NCBI GenBank assembly: GCA_964609995.1
Contig: CAZSTI010000017.1
Location: 1-15,510 of the forward strand
DNA length: 15,510 bases
Origin: JAAYGD01 sp964609995
GTDB lineage: Bacteria; Bacillota_I; Bacilli_A; RF39; UBA660
Direction: 5' to 3'
In this document: one piece after another, positions 1 through 7,656 of the stretch
How positions within the stretch are numbered: position 1 is the stretch's first letter
Layout: each line of letters starts with the position of its first letter
Made by a program: the position numbers and the translations under genes
The notes under the pieces: model-generated
The model's input: the letters and a program-made list of their open reading frames with translations, nothing else
Told to the model about the DNA's origin: nothing
Databases searched by the model: none

Positions 1-267
1 ATCATAAATTTTAGATAAATAATTGTTATTAGTTAAATCTAATAATCCAATCTTTATTCTTTCATTTAGTATTTGAGGCAAAGCAATATTATTTTCTAAA
101 ACATAATTATTTGATGCTTTTATTATTTCATTTTCTTTTACAGCGTAAGTCTTTAACTTAGTATCATCAATGGAAACAAAAACATTTGGAACAATTATTG
201 CCATTATAATTCCTAATACAATTAAAGTTGCTAATACTTCAACTAAGGTAAATGCTTTATAATTCAT
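1..267 (-). CDS. Type IV pilin-like prepilin (3' end outside window)
   Basis: The minus strand is open from an ATG at 267 to the window edge, giving 89 residues. The N-terminus MNYKAFTLVEVLATLIVLGI is a class III prepilin signal: a short basic leader (MNYK, then A at -1), then FTLVE with the Glu at +5 of the mature protein, then a hydrophobic helix of about 20 residues. Prepilin peptidase would cut between A and F. The rest (Asn/Lys/Ile-rich, with a KLKTYAVKENEIIKASNNYV stretch) looks like a pseudopilin helix and start of a globular head. An AGAGG site at 275-279 sits 7 bases upstream of the ATG and a promoter lies at 297-324. It could be a minor pilin, a competence (ComG-like) pseudopilin, or a pilin-signal surface protein; with the 3' end missing I cannot choose. 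Confidence 0.8.
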   Translation of the reverse strand, partial: MNYKAFTLVEVLATLIVLGIIMAIIVPNVFVSIDDTKLKTYAVKENEIIKASNNYVLENNIALPQILNERIKIGLLDLTNNNYLSKIYD

Positions 268-296
268 ATGATTACCTCTATTTTCATTCTATTTTT

Positions 297-324
297 ATTA
301 TATCATTAAAATAAAAAAAAACAA
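297..324 (-). promoter_or_regulatory. Promoter for the pilin-like gene
   Basis: On the minus strand a TTGTTT -35 (319-324), a 16-base spacer and a perfect TATAAT -10 (297-302) preceded by TGA, i.e. an extended -10. The expected start near 290 gives a leader of about 23 bases containing the AGAGG site. The -35 lies inside the 3' arm and U-run of the tRNA terminator, so one transcript ends where the next begins. Confidence 0.6.
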
Positions 325-338
325 GAAAATCTTGTTTA
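311..338 (-). terminator. Intrinsic terminator of the tRNA operon
   Basis: On the minus strand an 8-bp stem AAACAAGA/TCTTGTTT (319-337) with a 3-base loop runs directly into a run of T (313-321). It lies 9 bases after the CCA end of tRNA-Met. The stem is AT-rich, but the U-run is long and the position fits. Confidence 0.75.
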
Positions 339-346
339 TTTAAATA

Positions 347-423
347 TGGTAGCGAGAGAGGGGATCGAACCCCCGACCTATCGGGTATGAACCGATCGCT
401 CTAGCCAGCTGAGCTATCTCGCC
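347..423 (-). tRNA. tRNA-Met (CAU), elongator type
   Basis: The minus strand folds into a full cloverleaf: acceptor GGCGAGA paired with TCTCGCT, discriminator A, encoded CCA, D-arm GCTC..GAGC, anticodon stem ATCGG/CCGAT with loop TTCATAC (anticodon CAU), and T-arm with TTCGATC. The body, including the G1-U72 pair, strongly resembles the elongator tRNA-Met of Bacillus. An initiator would have three G-C pairs in the anticodon stem, absent here. A CAU anticodon could also be a lysidine-modified tRNA-Ile, but the body fits Met better. Confidence 0.93.
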
Positions 424-430
424 TTATATA

Positions 431-517
431 TGGTGCTCGTATTCGGACTTGAACCGAAACTCTCTTTCAAGAAATAGATTTTGAGTCTATCGCGTCTACC
501 AATTCCGCCATACGAGC
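431..517 (-). tRNA. tRNA-Leu (CAA)
   Basis: The minus strand gives an 87-base class II tRNA with an encoded CCA: acceptor GCTCGTA/TACGAGC, discriminator A, a D-loop with GGTAGAC, anticodon stem ATAGA/TCTAT with loop CTCAAAA (anticodon CAA, reading UUG), a long variable arm of about 14 bases, and T-arm TTCGG/CCGAA. It is 7 bases upstream of tRNA-Met in the same transcript. Confidence 0.95.
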
Positions 518-527
518 AGACAAAAAG

Positions 528-555
528 ATTATATCACATCTTTAAGCTTTGTAAA
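528..555 (-). promoter_or_regulatory. Promoter of the tRNA-Leu/tRNA-Met operon
   Basis: On the minus strand a TTTACA -35 (550-555), a 16-base spacer and TATAAT -10 (528-533) preceded by TGA (extended -10). The predicted start, about 521, is a few bases before the tRNA 5' end at 517. It fits entirely in the short gap after the scpB stop codon. Confidence 0.7.
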
Positions 556-562
556 TCTTTTT

Positions 563-1111
563 TTACTCTTCTTTATATTTTGATGAAAACAGATCTGTTT
601 CTTCGTTTGTTTCTTTTTCTTTTTCTATTTTTGGTAAATCCTCTATTGATTTTAATCCGAAATAATCTAAAAATTCATTTGTTGTTTTATATAATATTGG
701 ATTACCAATCGAATCTTTTCTACCACATTCTTTTAAAAACCCTTTTAGAGCAAGTTTTTTAATTAAACTAACACTATTAATGCCTCTAATAGTTTCAACT
801 TCCATTCTTGTTATCGGTTGATTATATGCTACTATTGCTAATACTTCTATAGCTTGTTCAGATAATACGTTTTCACTTTCTTCGATTAATTTTTTATAGT
901 AATCTTTATGTTCAACTTTAGTGGTTAACTTTAGAGAATTACCCAAATAATCAATTCTAAGACCTCTATTATCTTTTTGATATTCTTCTTTTAAATCCAA
1001 TATTAATCGTTTTGTTTCTTCTTCAGTAATATTTAAAACATTAGATATTTGATCAATAGTAATACCATCATCACCAACTACAAATAATAATCCTTCTAAA
1101 ATTGCTATCAT
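563..1111 (-). CDS. scpB: Segregation and condensation protein B
   Basis: This 182-residue protein is ScpB, the winged-helix dimer that binds the ScpA kleisin and regulates the SMC condensin complex in chromosome segregation. It begins with the family's MIAILEGLLFVVGDDGIT stretch, has the central LSEQAIEVLAIVAYNQPITR helix-turn region (residues 83-102), then RGINS and the GNPILYKTTxEFLDYFGL segment (about 137-153), with a charged tail after it. Length is normal for the family. The ATG at 1111 follows the scpA TAG by one base and its AAAGGAAG site lies in the end of scpA, so the two are probably translationally coupled. It is the last protein gene of the operon; I see no clear terminator before the tRNA promoter. 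Confidence 0.97.
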   Translation of the reverse strand: MIAILEGLLFVVGDDGITIDQISNVLNITEEETKRLILDLKEEYQKDNRGLRIDYLGNSLKLTTKVEHKDYYKKLIEESENVLSEQAIEVLAIVAYNQPITRMEVETIRGINSVSLIKKLALKGFLKECGRKDSIGNPILYKTTNEFLDYFGLKSIEDLPKIEKEKETNEETDLFSSKYKEE

Positions 1112-1112
1112 A

Positions 1113-1832
1113 CTATACTTCCTTTAATGAAATGATTATATTATCAAAATTTTTATCTTGCATCATTTCTATTTCATCATTTTTTGCCATTTCTAATATT
1201 GATAAAAAGGTAACTACTATAAATGGTCTTTCTTTTATTTCAAATAAATCAATGAAATTAATTTTTCCTTTTTCCTTTAATATTTTCTTTATATTAATAA
1301 TTCTTTCTTTAATTGAAATTTCTTTATTTGTAACAGTAGTCTTTAAAGGCTTCTCTAATTCTTTTCTATCCAAAAAACTACTCATTGCTAACAGCAAATC
1401 AGATAATGACAAATTAGTATTTTTTATTTTTAAACCTTCTAAATAATCATCGTAATTAGAAGGGTTTTTAGTATATATTTCTTTTCTTTTTTCCTCTAAG
1501 TTTCTAAATGAGTCTGTAACTTCCTTATATTTTTTGTATTCAATTAATCTGTTTATCAGATTCTCTTTTGGATTTTCTTCATATTCATCTTCAATCACTT
1601 CTTGTGTTGGAAGAAGGGCTCTTGACTTCAATTCTATTAATTCGGCAGCCATAACTAAATAAGAAGAAGCAATATCTAAATTAAGATTTTCCATTGCTTT
1701 AATATATTCTAAATATTGATTAGTAATTTCTACTAAGTTAATATCATAAATATCAATATTAGATTTTTTTATTAAATGTAACAATAAATCTAGAGGTCCT
1801 TCAAAATCATTTATTTTTATTTCATAATTCAT
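1113..1832 (-). CDS. scpA: Segregation and condensation protein A (kleisin)
   Basis: This 239-residue protein is ScpA, the kleisin that bridges the SMC head domains in bacterial condensin. The N-terminal FEGPLDLLLHLI motif (residues 10-21) followed by DIYDI and a helical neck segment is diagnostic; the middle (about 70-170) is charged and variable and the C-terminus ends in a small winged-helix region. Length is typical. The gene starts one base after the flippase TAG, with an AGAGAG site inside that gene's last codons, and is followed at once by scpB, the usual scpAB pair. Confidence 0.97.
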   Translation of the reverse strand: MNYEIKINDFEGPLDLLLHLIKKSNIDIYDINLVEITNQYLEYIKAMENLNLDIASSYLVMAAELIELKSRALLPTQEVIEDEYEENPKENLINRLIEYKKYKEVTDSFRNLEEKRKEIYTKNPSNYDDYLEGLKIKNTNLSLSDLLLAMSSFLDRKELEKPLKTTVTNKEISIKERIINIKKILKEKGKINFIDLFEIKERPFIVVTFLSILEMAKNDEIEMMQDKNFDNIIISLKEV

Positions 1833-1833
1833 G

Positions 1834-3468
1834 CTATACTCTCTTTTTAAATTTTAATTTAATTTTATCAAAAATATTGTTTCCAAATACTTCATAAAAA
1901 GATTTATTTTTAATCATTATGAACATATATACAATTGTTCCAATTATTGCATAAAAACCCGCAATTACAAAAGCTAATAATCTACTTTGAGTACCCATTG
2001 GAATAACAAGTTGCATTAACATCATAAATATTATCATTATTGTTGTACCAAATATAATTTGTCCAATTTTTTTAAATGAACTTTTATAATTTATATCAAT
2101 TTTGTTTTTAATATAATAAAAACTAATTAAAGATGCTCCTCCAAAAGCAATTATAGAAGATATGGTAATTCCATGTGCAGGATGCAATCCAATATAGTTC
2201 ATTAAATTCATCATAGGAATATTAAATATTAATTTTAATATTAAACCAATTATTCCAGTCATTATTACAATTTTAGACATTGAAATACAATTTAATACAG
2301 AACAAGCAAGATTATAAAGCACTACAAAGATTGTCTTTATAATAAATACTTGGAATATCATTGCCCCCAATTCACTATAGCCGTAGAATACTGTCCAAAT
2401 AGGTTCTGATAATATTGACATCATAAATACTAAAGGAACAACAACAAACAATAATGCTTGAATACTAATATTTACTTTTTTTCTAATGTCTTCTTTATCT
2501 CCTTTAGCATAACTACTATTAATATTTGGAATCATACTTATTATTATTCCAACAGAAATAGAATATACAACAGAATCCAATTTGGTTCCCCAAGTAGAAA
2601 TTATACTCGTTACTGCTTCCGCATCAGTAATTAAATAACCCAAATTTACCATGGTTTTATTTAAATTAGCTAAATCCACAAACTTATAACCAGATCTAAC
2701 TACATCTATCATTACAAAAGGTATTGCATAAATAATAATAGTTTTAATTATATGCATAACTGAAATTTTCTTTTCTTCTTCTTTTATTTCTCCTATCTCT
2801 TTTATATCATTTTGTTTTTTAATTTTCAAAAATAAATATATATACGCAAAAAAAGCTCCAACCGTTGCGCCAAAAACTGCAACACCTACTGAATAAGTTA
2901 ATCCAATTTTAAATACATATAATGATAAATATATACCAATTAACAAGAATGCTACTCTAGAAATTTGTTCAATTACTTGACTCAATGAACTTGCAGTAAT
3001 ATATTTATGGCCTTGAAGATATCCTCTTGAAACACTAAGTATTGGAACCACTAATAAAGCAGTCGCAATTACTCTTATTACAAAAGAAACGTCTTCTATT
3101 GTGTTTCCTCCTTTAATGTCTCCAATAAACATATAGCCAATTTGTTCTGAAAAAACAAACATAAGTAAAAAACCAACCAGTCCTAACGTTGTAATAAAAA
3201 TTTTACCAATTTTATATGCTTTTTCTTTTGCATAATGATAATCCATTGCTTCATATTCACTTGTAATTTTACTTATAGCAAAAGGTATCCCTGCAATAGA
3301 AATTCCTAAAAACAAAGAATATATAGAGTAAGCATATCCATATAATGCTCCACCTTTTTCTCCAATCATGGGGTATAATACAATAGCATACACTACTCCA
3401 ATTATTTTACTAATAATAGTTGAAGACGTTGCTATAACAGCACCTGACATAAAAGAATTCTTTTTCAT
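1834..3468 (-). CDS. MurJ-like lipid II flippase (YtgP/SpoVB family)
   Basis: A 544-residue polytopic membrane protein of the MOP/PST exporter superfamily, SpoVB/YtgP branch. The start MKKNSFMSGAVIATSSTIIS, then GVVYAIVLYPMIGEKGGALYG and later RGYLQGHKYI (about 147-156) match this branch; about 14 hydrophobic segments are visible, with a charged cytoplasmic loop near residues 215-235. In Bacillus subtilis YtgP is the MurJ that flips lipid II across the membrane, while SpoVB acts in the spore cortex. Nearby murE, murF and murT support a general lipid II role, but a polysaccharide or teichoic acid flippase cannot be excluded. The ATG at 3468 has a strong AGAAGGTGA site formed by the last codons and TGA stop of the preceding gene. 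Confidence 0.88.
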   Translation of the reverse strand: MKKNSFMSGAVIATSSTIISKIIGVVYAIVLYPMIGEKGGALYGYAYSIYSLFLGISIAGIPFAISKITSEYEAMDYHYAKEKAYKIGKIFITTLGLVGFLLMFVFSEQIGYMFIGDIKGGNTIEDVSFVIRVIATALLVVPILSVSRGYLQGHKYITASSLSQVIEQISRVAFLLIGIYLSLYVFKIGLTYSVGVAVFGATVGAFFAYIYLFLKIKKQNDIKEIGEIKEEEKKISVMHIIKTIIIYAIPFVMIDVVRSGYKFVDLANLNKTMVNLGYLITDAEAVTSIISTWGTKLDSVVYSISVGIIISMIPNINSSYAKGDKEDIRKKVNISIQALLFVVVPLVFMMSILSEPIWTVFYGYSELGAMIFQVFIIKTIFVVLYNLACSVLNCISMSKIVIMTGIIGLILKLIFNIPMMNLMNYIGLHPAHGITISSIIAFGGASLISFYYIKNKIDINYKSSFKKIGQIIFGTTIMIIFMMLMQLVIPMGTQSRLLAFVIAGFYAIIGTIVYMFIMIKNKSFYEVFGNNIFDKIKLKFKKRV

Positions 3469-3473
3469 TCAAA

Positions 3474-3809
3474 TCACCTTCTAGATTTATAATATTGTCC
3501 TAATAATAAATATAATAAATATATTAATAAAATTGTTACTAACATCACAATTAATATTTTTAATAACAAAATATCAATAAAGTTTATTATAGCATATCCC
3601 ACTACTAATATAAAAGAATTTACAATTGAAATATTTGTATATAATCCTCTATAATCTTTTTTATTAAATTTTATTTTATATTTTGATTCCAAATATATTA
3701 TTTCCATTATTTTCTTACCTGGTCTATATTTATTCTTAAAATAAAAATATAATCTATAAACAAAAAAAACAAATATAAAAATAATACTGTATATAACAAA
3801 ATAGTCCAT
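3474..3809 (-). CDS. Small membrane protein, function unknown
   Basis: I do not recognise this 111-residue protein. It has one N-terminal membrane helix (about 2-23), a basic stretch of about 35 residues (YRPGKKIMEIIYLESKYKIK, then FNKKDYRGLY), and two closely spaced hydrophobic helices (about 60-77 and 80-104) with a basic tail KSRR. Start choice: an ATG 24 bases further upstream (3833) would overlap the glucosidase gene and has no ribosome site, whereas the ATG at 3809 is preceded 4 bases away by AAAGGAGG (core GGAGG at 3814-3818), so 3809 is preferred. It ends in TGA 5 bases before the flippase and shares its operon. A role linked to the flippase is only a guess. Confidence 0.8.
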   Translation of the reverse strand: MDYFVIYSIIFIFVFFVYRLYFYFKNKYRPGKKIMEIIYLESKYKIKFNKKDYRGLYTNISIVNSFILVVGYAIINFIDILLLKILIVMLVTILLIYLLYLLLGQYYKSRR

Positions 3810-3819
3810 ATATCCTCCT

Positions 3820-6207
3820 TTATATTTGTTCAATATATTCTAATAGTTTAATAAACATTCTAATAAACTTATCTTCAAGACCTTTCTTTTTTAATTTTCT
3901 AATAGCTATTCTCTTTTTCTTTATAGTATTAACAGAAAACAAAATGCTACTTATCTCATCTTTTAAACTTGTTTCTATTGATAAATCACTTATAATCTCA
4001 TCTATATCTTCATTAATTAATCTTACAGCATCTATCTCAATAGCTTTACCTTTACATATTACTGTCAATTGACCAATTGTATTTACATCTTTGATTTCTA
4101 TTACAAAATCTCTTTCATCTTCATATGAAGTAAAAGGCATAACAGTTCCATCAAAATTAATAGCAATATCATTTGTCTTTCTAGTGTTTCTAAACTTGAT
4201 TCTATAATTCCTTTTATCCGGTATAATTCCAGCTTTTCCTTCAACTGCTCTAATTATAACTGTATAATTATTTTCTTGATAATTATAGTCTATTGCAGTT
4301 TTTAAATAATCTCCTTTTTTATAAAGATTACTTGTACCATCATCTTCATATAATTCATAAACATTACTTCTTCCTTGAAATATATTTATATCTAAGAATA
4401 CAGGGGAAACAGGATTGTTGCTTATATTTCTTGCCATAGGAATAACAGCACCACTTCTTACAAATACCGGATAATCTTCATCCTTAAAAAACGAAACGTG
4501 ATTTCTTTCTCCAGGAAATTTTTTCCCAGTTTTAAAGTCATACCATGTTCCTTTTGGCAAATAAAACTTGTGAACAACTCTATTCATAACTTGATCTTTT
4601 TTTGATGTTATAGGGCATATTAAAAATTCTTTCCCAAAATAATATTGATTTTTAAATAATGCATCATCATAAATTTCTATATTTTTATAATATAGAGGTT
4701 GAATAATAGGAATTCCATCTTTATGATATCTATATGCTTCAGAATAAATATAGGGTATTAATTTATTTCTAAGTTGCATATATTCTTTTACTATTTCAAA
4801 CGTTTGAACATTCCATCTCCAAGGTTCTCTTTTATAATATCTGCCTTTATCTACATGTATTCTAAATATAGGACTAAAACATCCTAACTGAATATATCTA
4901 GTATATAATTCTCCATCTTCTATTCCACCACTGAAACCACCTATATCGTGACTCCACCAAGATATTCCTATATTAGAAGCACTAGAATAAGTTTCCGGTA
5001 GTAATTTTAAAGTATTCCATCCAACTTTTGTTTTACCAGAATATAATATTCCATATCTATGAGGTGAAATCATTGGATTTCTTCCAATATACATACCTCT
5101 TTTTATTTCTGCTCTTCCTGAATCCAAATAACTGTAATGACTATTTGCAAAATAAATATTAGGATTAGTATCATCATGGAAATCATTCCAAAAGAAATCA
5201 ATTCCAATTCTTTCTAAGGGATGAACAAATAGCTTAAAGTATACATCTAAAAATACTGGAGAATAAGGAGCATACTTAATTGGCACTCCTTCCAATACGT
5301 TAATATATTTTCTCGCTTCGTTATAATTTACTTCATTTGGTAATAATCCTTCTTTAGGATTAATACTTAAACCTATTCTTACTCCTCTATTGTGTATGTT
5401 TTTAATAAATGTATTCGGGTCCTTAATTAATTCCTTATTAAAAGAATATCCTGTTTCCAATTCTTTTCTTCCATTATATTCTCTATTATGCCAATCTTTG
5501 TCTAATAACAATACTGATATAGGGATCTCCTCTTTTGTAAATCTAATAAACAATCTATTTATCATATCATCACTATACTTAAAGTCTTTACTCCACCATA
5601 TTCCAAAAGCATATCTTGGTAACATTGGAGGTATTCCCGTTAATAAAAAATAGTCTTTTAAAATACTTGTAAAGTCATTTCTATACATAAATACATATAT
5701 ATCAATTACTGCTTCTTTCCGAGTAGCTAAAGATCCATCATCATTTATAATAAAAGTATTTGAATCATTAATAGAAGCAAACCCATCAGTTGAAAACAAG
5801 CCCTTTTGAAATAGAATCTTTTTGCCATCCAAATTTAACATATTAGCATTAAAGTTTCTAACTTCAGGATTTGTATAATACCATACCTTATCAGTACCTT
5901 CTAATGTTATTCTTAAATTAGAAGTTGATTTAATATCACTATCCTTAACATAAGTTAAATTAAAATAATTAGTACTTATATCTAAGTATCTTTCATCTTG
6001 CTTAGCATTAAAATAAGGAACATCAAAATTACGAAAAAGCGCAAACTGAGTAGGCCTATCATTAAATATGCCCTTTTCACTATATTCTATTCTTATTAAT
6101 TTATCGGTTAATATAGTAATTCTATACTTTTTGCCCTTAAAAACAGCCTTTTCTTTTGAAATGGCTTTTCCTTTATCAAATACAAATTGTGCTCCCAAAT
6201 CGTACAT
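3820..6207 (-). CDS. Glycoside hydrolase family 31 alpha-glucosidase-like enzyme
   Basis: A 795-residue GH31 enzyme, expected to cleave alpha-linked glucosides (or xylosides) by a retaining mechanism. No signal peptide is visible, so it is probably cytoplasmic. An N-terminal beta-sandwich (about 1-190) precedes the TIM barrel, which opens at PPMLPRYAFGIWWSKDFKYS (about 193-212). The nucleophile should be D342 in FFWNDFHDD and the acid/base D421 in WWSHDIGGF. The SPHRYGILYSGKTKVGW region (381-397) resembles a GH31 subgroup with FSGDTHVTWESL at this point. Beta domains follow (to about 720, including VYELYEDDG), then a lysine-rich helical tail (about 730-795) that is not standard. The ATG at 6207 has a GGGGTGATT site. 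It is first in the operon with the flippase and scpAB; the link between glucoside use and these genes is unclear. Substrate cannot be read from sequence. Confidence 0.93.
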   Translation of the reverse strand: MYDLGAQFVFDKGKAISKEKAVFKGKKYRITILTDKLIRIEYSEKGIFNDRPTQFALFRNFDVPYFNAKQDERYLDISTNYFNLTYVKDSDIKSTSNLRITLEGTDKVWYYTNPEVRNFNANMLNLDGKKILFQKGLFSTDGFASINDSNTFIINDDGSLATRKEAVIDIYVFMYRNDFTSILKDYFLLTGIPPMLPRYAFGIWWSKDFKYSDDMINRLFIRFTKEEIPISVLLLDKDWHNREYNGRKELETGYSFNKELIKDPNTFIKNIHNRGVRIGLSINPKEGLLPNEVNYNEARKYINVLEGVPIKYAPYSPVFLDVYFKLFVHPLERIGIDFFWNDFHDDTNPNIYFANSHYSYLDSGRAEIKRGMYIGRNPMISPHRYGILYSGKTKVGWNTLKLLPETYSSASNIGISWWSHDIGGFSGGIEDGELYTRYIQLGCFSPIFRIHVDKGRYYKREPWRWNVQTFEIVKEYMQLRNKLIPYIYSEAYRYHKDGIPIIQPLYYKNIEIYDDALFKNQYYFGKEFLICPITSKKDQVMNRVVHKFYLPKGTWYDFKTGKKFPGERNHVSFFKDEDYPVFVRSGAVIPMARNISNNPVSPVFLDINIFQGRSNVYELYEDDGTSNLYKKGDYLKTAIDYNYQENNYTVIIRAVEGKAGIIPDKRNYRIKFRNTRKTNDIAINFDGTVMPFTSYEDERDFVIEIKDVNTIGQLTVICKGKAIEIDAVRLINEDIDEIISDLSIETSLKDEISSILFSVNTIKKKRIAIRKLKKKGLEDKFIRMFIKLLEYIEQI

Positions 6208-6235
6208 TGAATCACCCCAGTTATTCTATGATATA

Positions 6236-6264
6236 AATATACCACAATTAATAACTTAAAACAA
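6236..6264 (-). promoter_or_regulatory. Promoter of the GH31-flippase-scpAB operon
   Basis: On the minus strand TTGTTT -35 (6259-6264), a 17-base spacer and TATATT -10 (6236-6241) preceded by TGG (extended -10). It lies directly after the murE terminator and gives a leader of roughly 20 bases to the GGGGTGATT site and ATG at 6207. Confidence 0.6.
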
Positions 6265-6265
6265 T

Positions 6266-6286
6266 AAAAAAAAGGGTTTTAACCCT
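6266..6286 (-). terminator. Intrinsic terminator of murF-murE
   Basis: The minus strand reads GGGTT-AA-AACCC (6274-6285) followed by eight T (6266-6273). The murE stop codon TAA (6279-6281) is inside the hairpin, in the loop and first base of one arm. Confidence 0.85.
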
Positions 6287-7655
6287 CAATTATTTTATTA
6301 ACTTCTTCTTTATCGCTAAAATGATGTTTAGTATCTCCTATTATTTGATATGGTTCATGCCCTTTACCTAAAATTAATAAAACATCGTTTTCTTTTAATA
6401 AGCTTACTCCTTTTTTTATTGCGTTTACTCTATCAAATATTATTTCAAAATTATCTTTCTTTAAGTCTCTAATAATATCATCCATTATTTGTTTTTCATC
6501 TTCAAACCTTGGATTATCATTTGTAAATATTACATAATCCGATTTATCAGTTGAAATTTTTCCCATAATTGGTCTTTTTGCCCTATCTCTATTGCCACCA
6601 CAACCAACTATAGTATATACTTTACCCTTTTTATATTCATTAATACTATTTAATATGTTTTCTATAGCATCAGGGCTATGCGCAAAATCAATAATTATAT
6701 AAGAATTCTTATAATTAACTAAATCATATCTTCCATCAGGAGCTATTAATTCCTTGGTTTTTTCCAATATTAAATTGGCATCATATCCAAATTTCAATGC
6801 ACTAATAAATGCATTCATATAATTATAAATATTATATTTTCCAGGAAGCAACAATTCAACATCATATATTTTACTTTTGTTTTCTATTTTGAAATTTGCT
6901 TCTATTTTAAATTCTGAACCAGCCATATGTAAATGAATATCATATATTTTAAAATCACTTGATGATTCTCCATAATAAACATTATTATTGGTTTCTAGTA
7001 CAAAATTTTTATGATATGGATCATCTTCATTTATTATTGCTAATCTATCTCCTCTTAACATTTTAAATAATTCTAACTTCGAATTCATATAGTTTTCCAT
7101 AGTTAAATGATAATCCAAATGATCTTGAGTTAAATTGGTAAAACAAGCAAGATCAAACTCTAACCCCATTACTCTTCCATATGATATTGCTTGGCTGCTT
7201 ACTTCCATTACTATAACTTTCGTATCTTTTTCTTTACACTTTAAAAACATTTCATATAAGTCAGTAATTTCTGGAGTAGTATTATCTAATGAATGACATT
7301 CTTCTTCTAAGATAAAACCTATTGTCCCAATATAAGCTGTTTTAAGCCCCAACTTATTAAACAATTGATATATTAAATAGCAACTAGTAGTTTTACCATT
7401 AGTTCCAGTTATACCTATAAACCTAATATCTTTTAATAAATCATAATAGGTATCTTTTAAATACTTTGATAAATATTCTCTTGTGTCATCTACTAATAAT
7501 GTTTCAACACTATAGTTACCTTGCTCTGCTATAATTTTTGAAGCTCCATTACTTATAGCTTGTTCAATATAATCATGACCATCTCTACTTATTCCTCTAA
7601 TTGCAATAAAAGTATCTCCTATTACTACTTTTCTAGAATCTAATTTTATATTCAT
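6279..7655 (-). CDS. murE: UDP-MurNAc-tripeptide synthetase, probably meso-DAP-adding
   Basis: MurE adds the third stem-peptide residue to UDP-MurNAc-L-Ala-D-Glu in the cytoplasm. Numbered from the preferred start (458 residues): DSRKVVIGDTFIAIRG (6-21), P-loop GTNGKT (84-89), VSSQAISYGRV (152-162), the Lys of YMNSKLELF (K193, the usual carbamylated Lys), and DNPR at 380-383. DNPR is the signature of meso-diaminopimelate-adding MurE; lysine enzymes differ there. The protein lacks about 20-25 residues that normally precede DSR, so domain 1 is short. Start choice: an ATG 12 bases upstream (7667) lies inside murF with no ribosome site, while ATG 7655 has GAGGTG 4 bases upstream, made from the last codons of murF. 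The start is one base past the murF TAA, so coupling is likely. Confidence 0.95.
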   Translation of the reverse strand: MNIKLDSRKVVIGDTFIAIRGISRDGHDYIEQAISNGASKIIAEQGNYSVETLLVDDTREYLSKYLKDTYYDLLKDIRFIGITGTNGKTTSCYLIYQLFNKLGLKTAYIGTIGFILEEECHSLDNTTPEITDLYEMFLKCKEKDTKVIVMEVSSQAISYGRVMGLEFDLACFTNLTQDHLDYHLTMENYMNSKLELFKMLRGDRLAIINEDDPYHKNFVLETNNNVYYGESSSDFKIYDIHLHMAGSEFKIEANFKIENKSKIYDVELLLPGKYNIYNYMNAFISALKFGYDANLILEKTKELIAPDGRYDLVNYKNSYIIIDFAHSPDAIENILNSINEYKKGKVYTIVGCGGNRDRAKRPIMGKISTDKSDYVIFTNDNPRFEDEKQIMDDIIRDLKKDNFEIIFDRVNAIKKGVSLLKENDVLLILGKGHEPYQIIGDTKHHFSDKEEVNKIIEG

Positions 7656-7656
7656 A

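Noticed and set aside
521..565. Hairpin AAAAAGATT/AATCTTTTT after scpB
   Set aside because: The loop is about 25 bases, the stem is A-T rich and it overlaps the tRNA promoter; not convincing as a terminator.
1102..1446. Plus-strand open frames inside scpA, the GH31 gene, murF and pdp
   Set aside because: They lie wholly antisense to well-recognised genes, have hydrophobic low-complexity translations and no ribosome sites.
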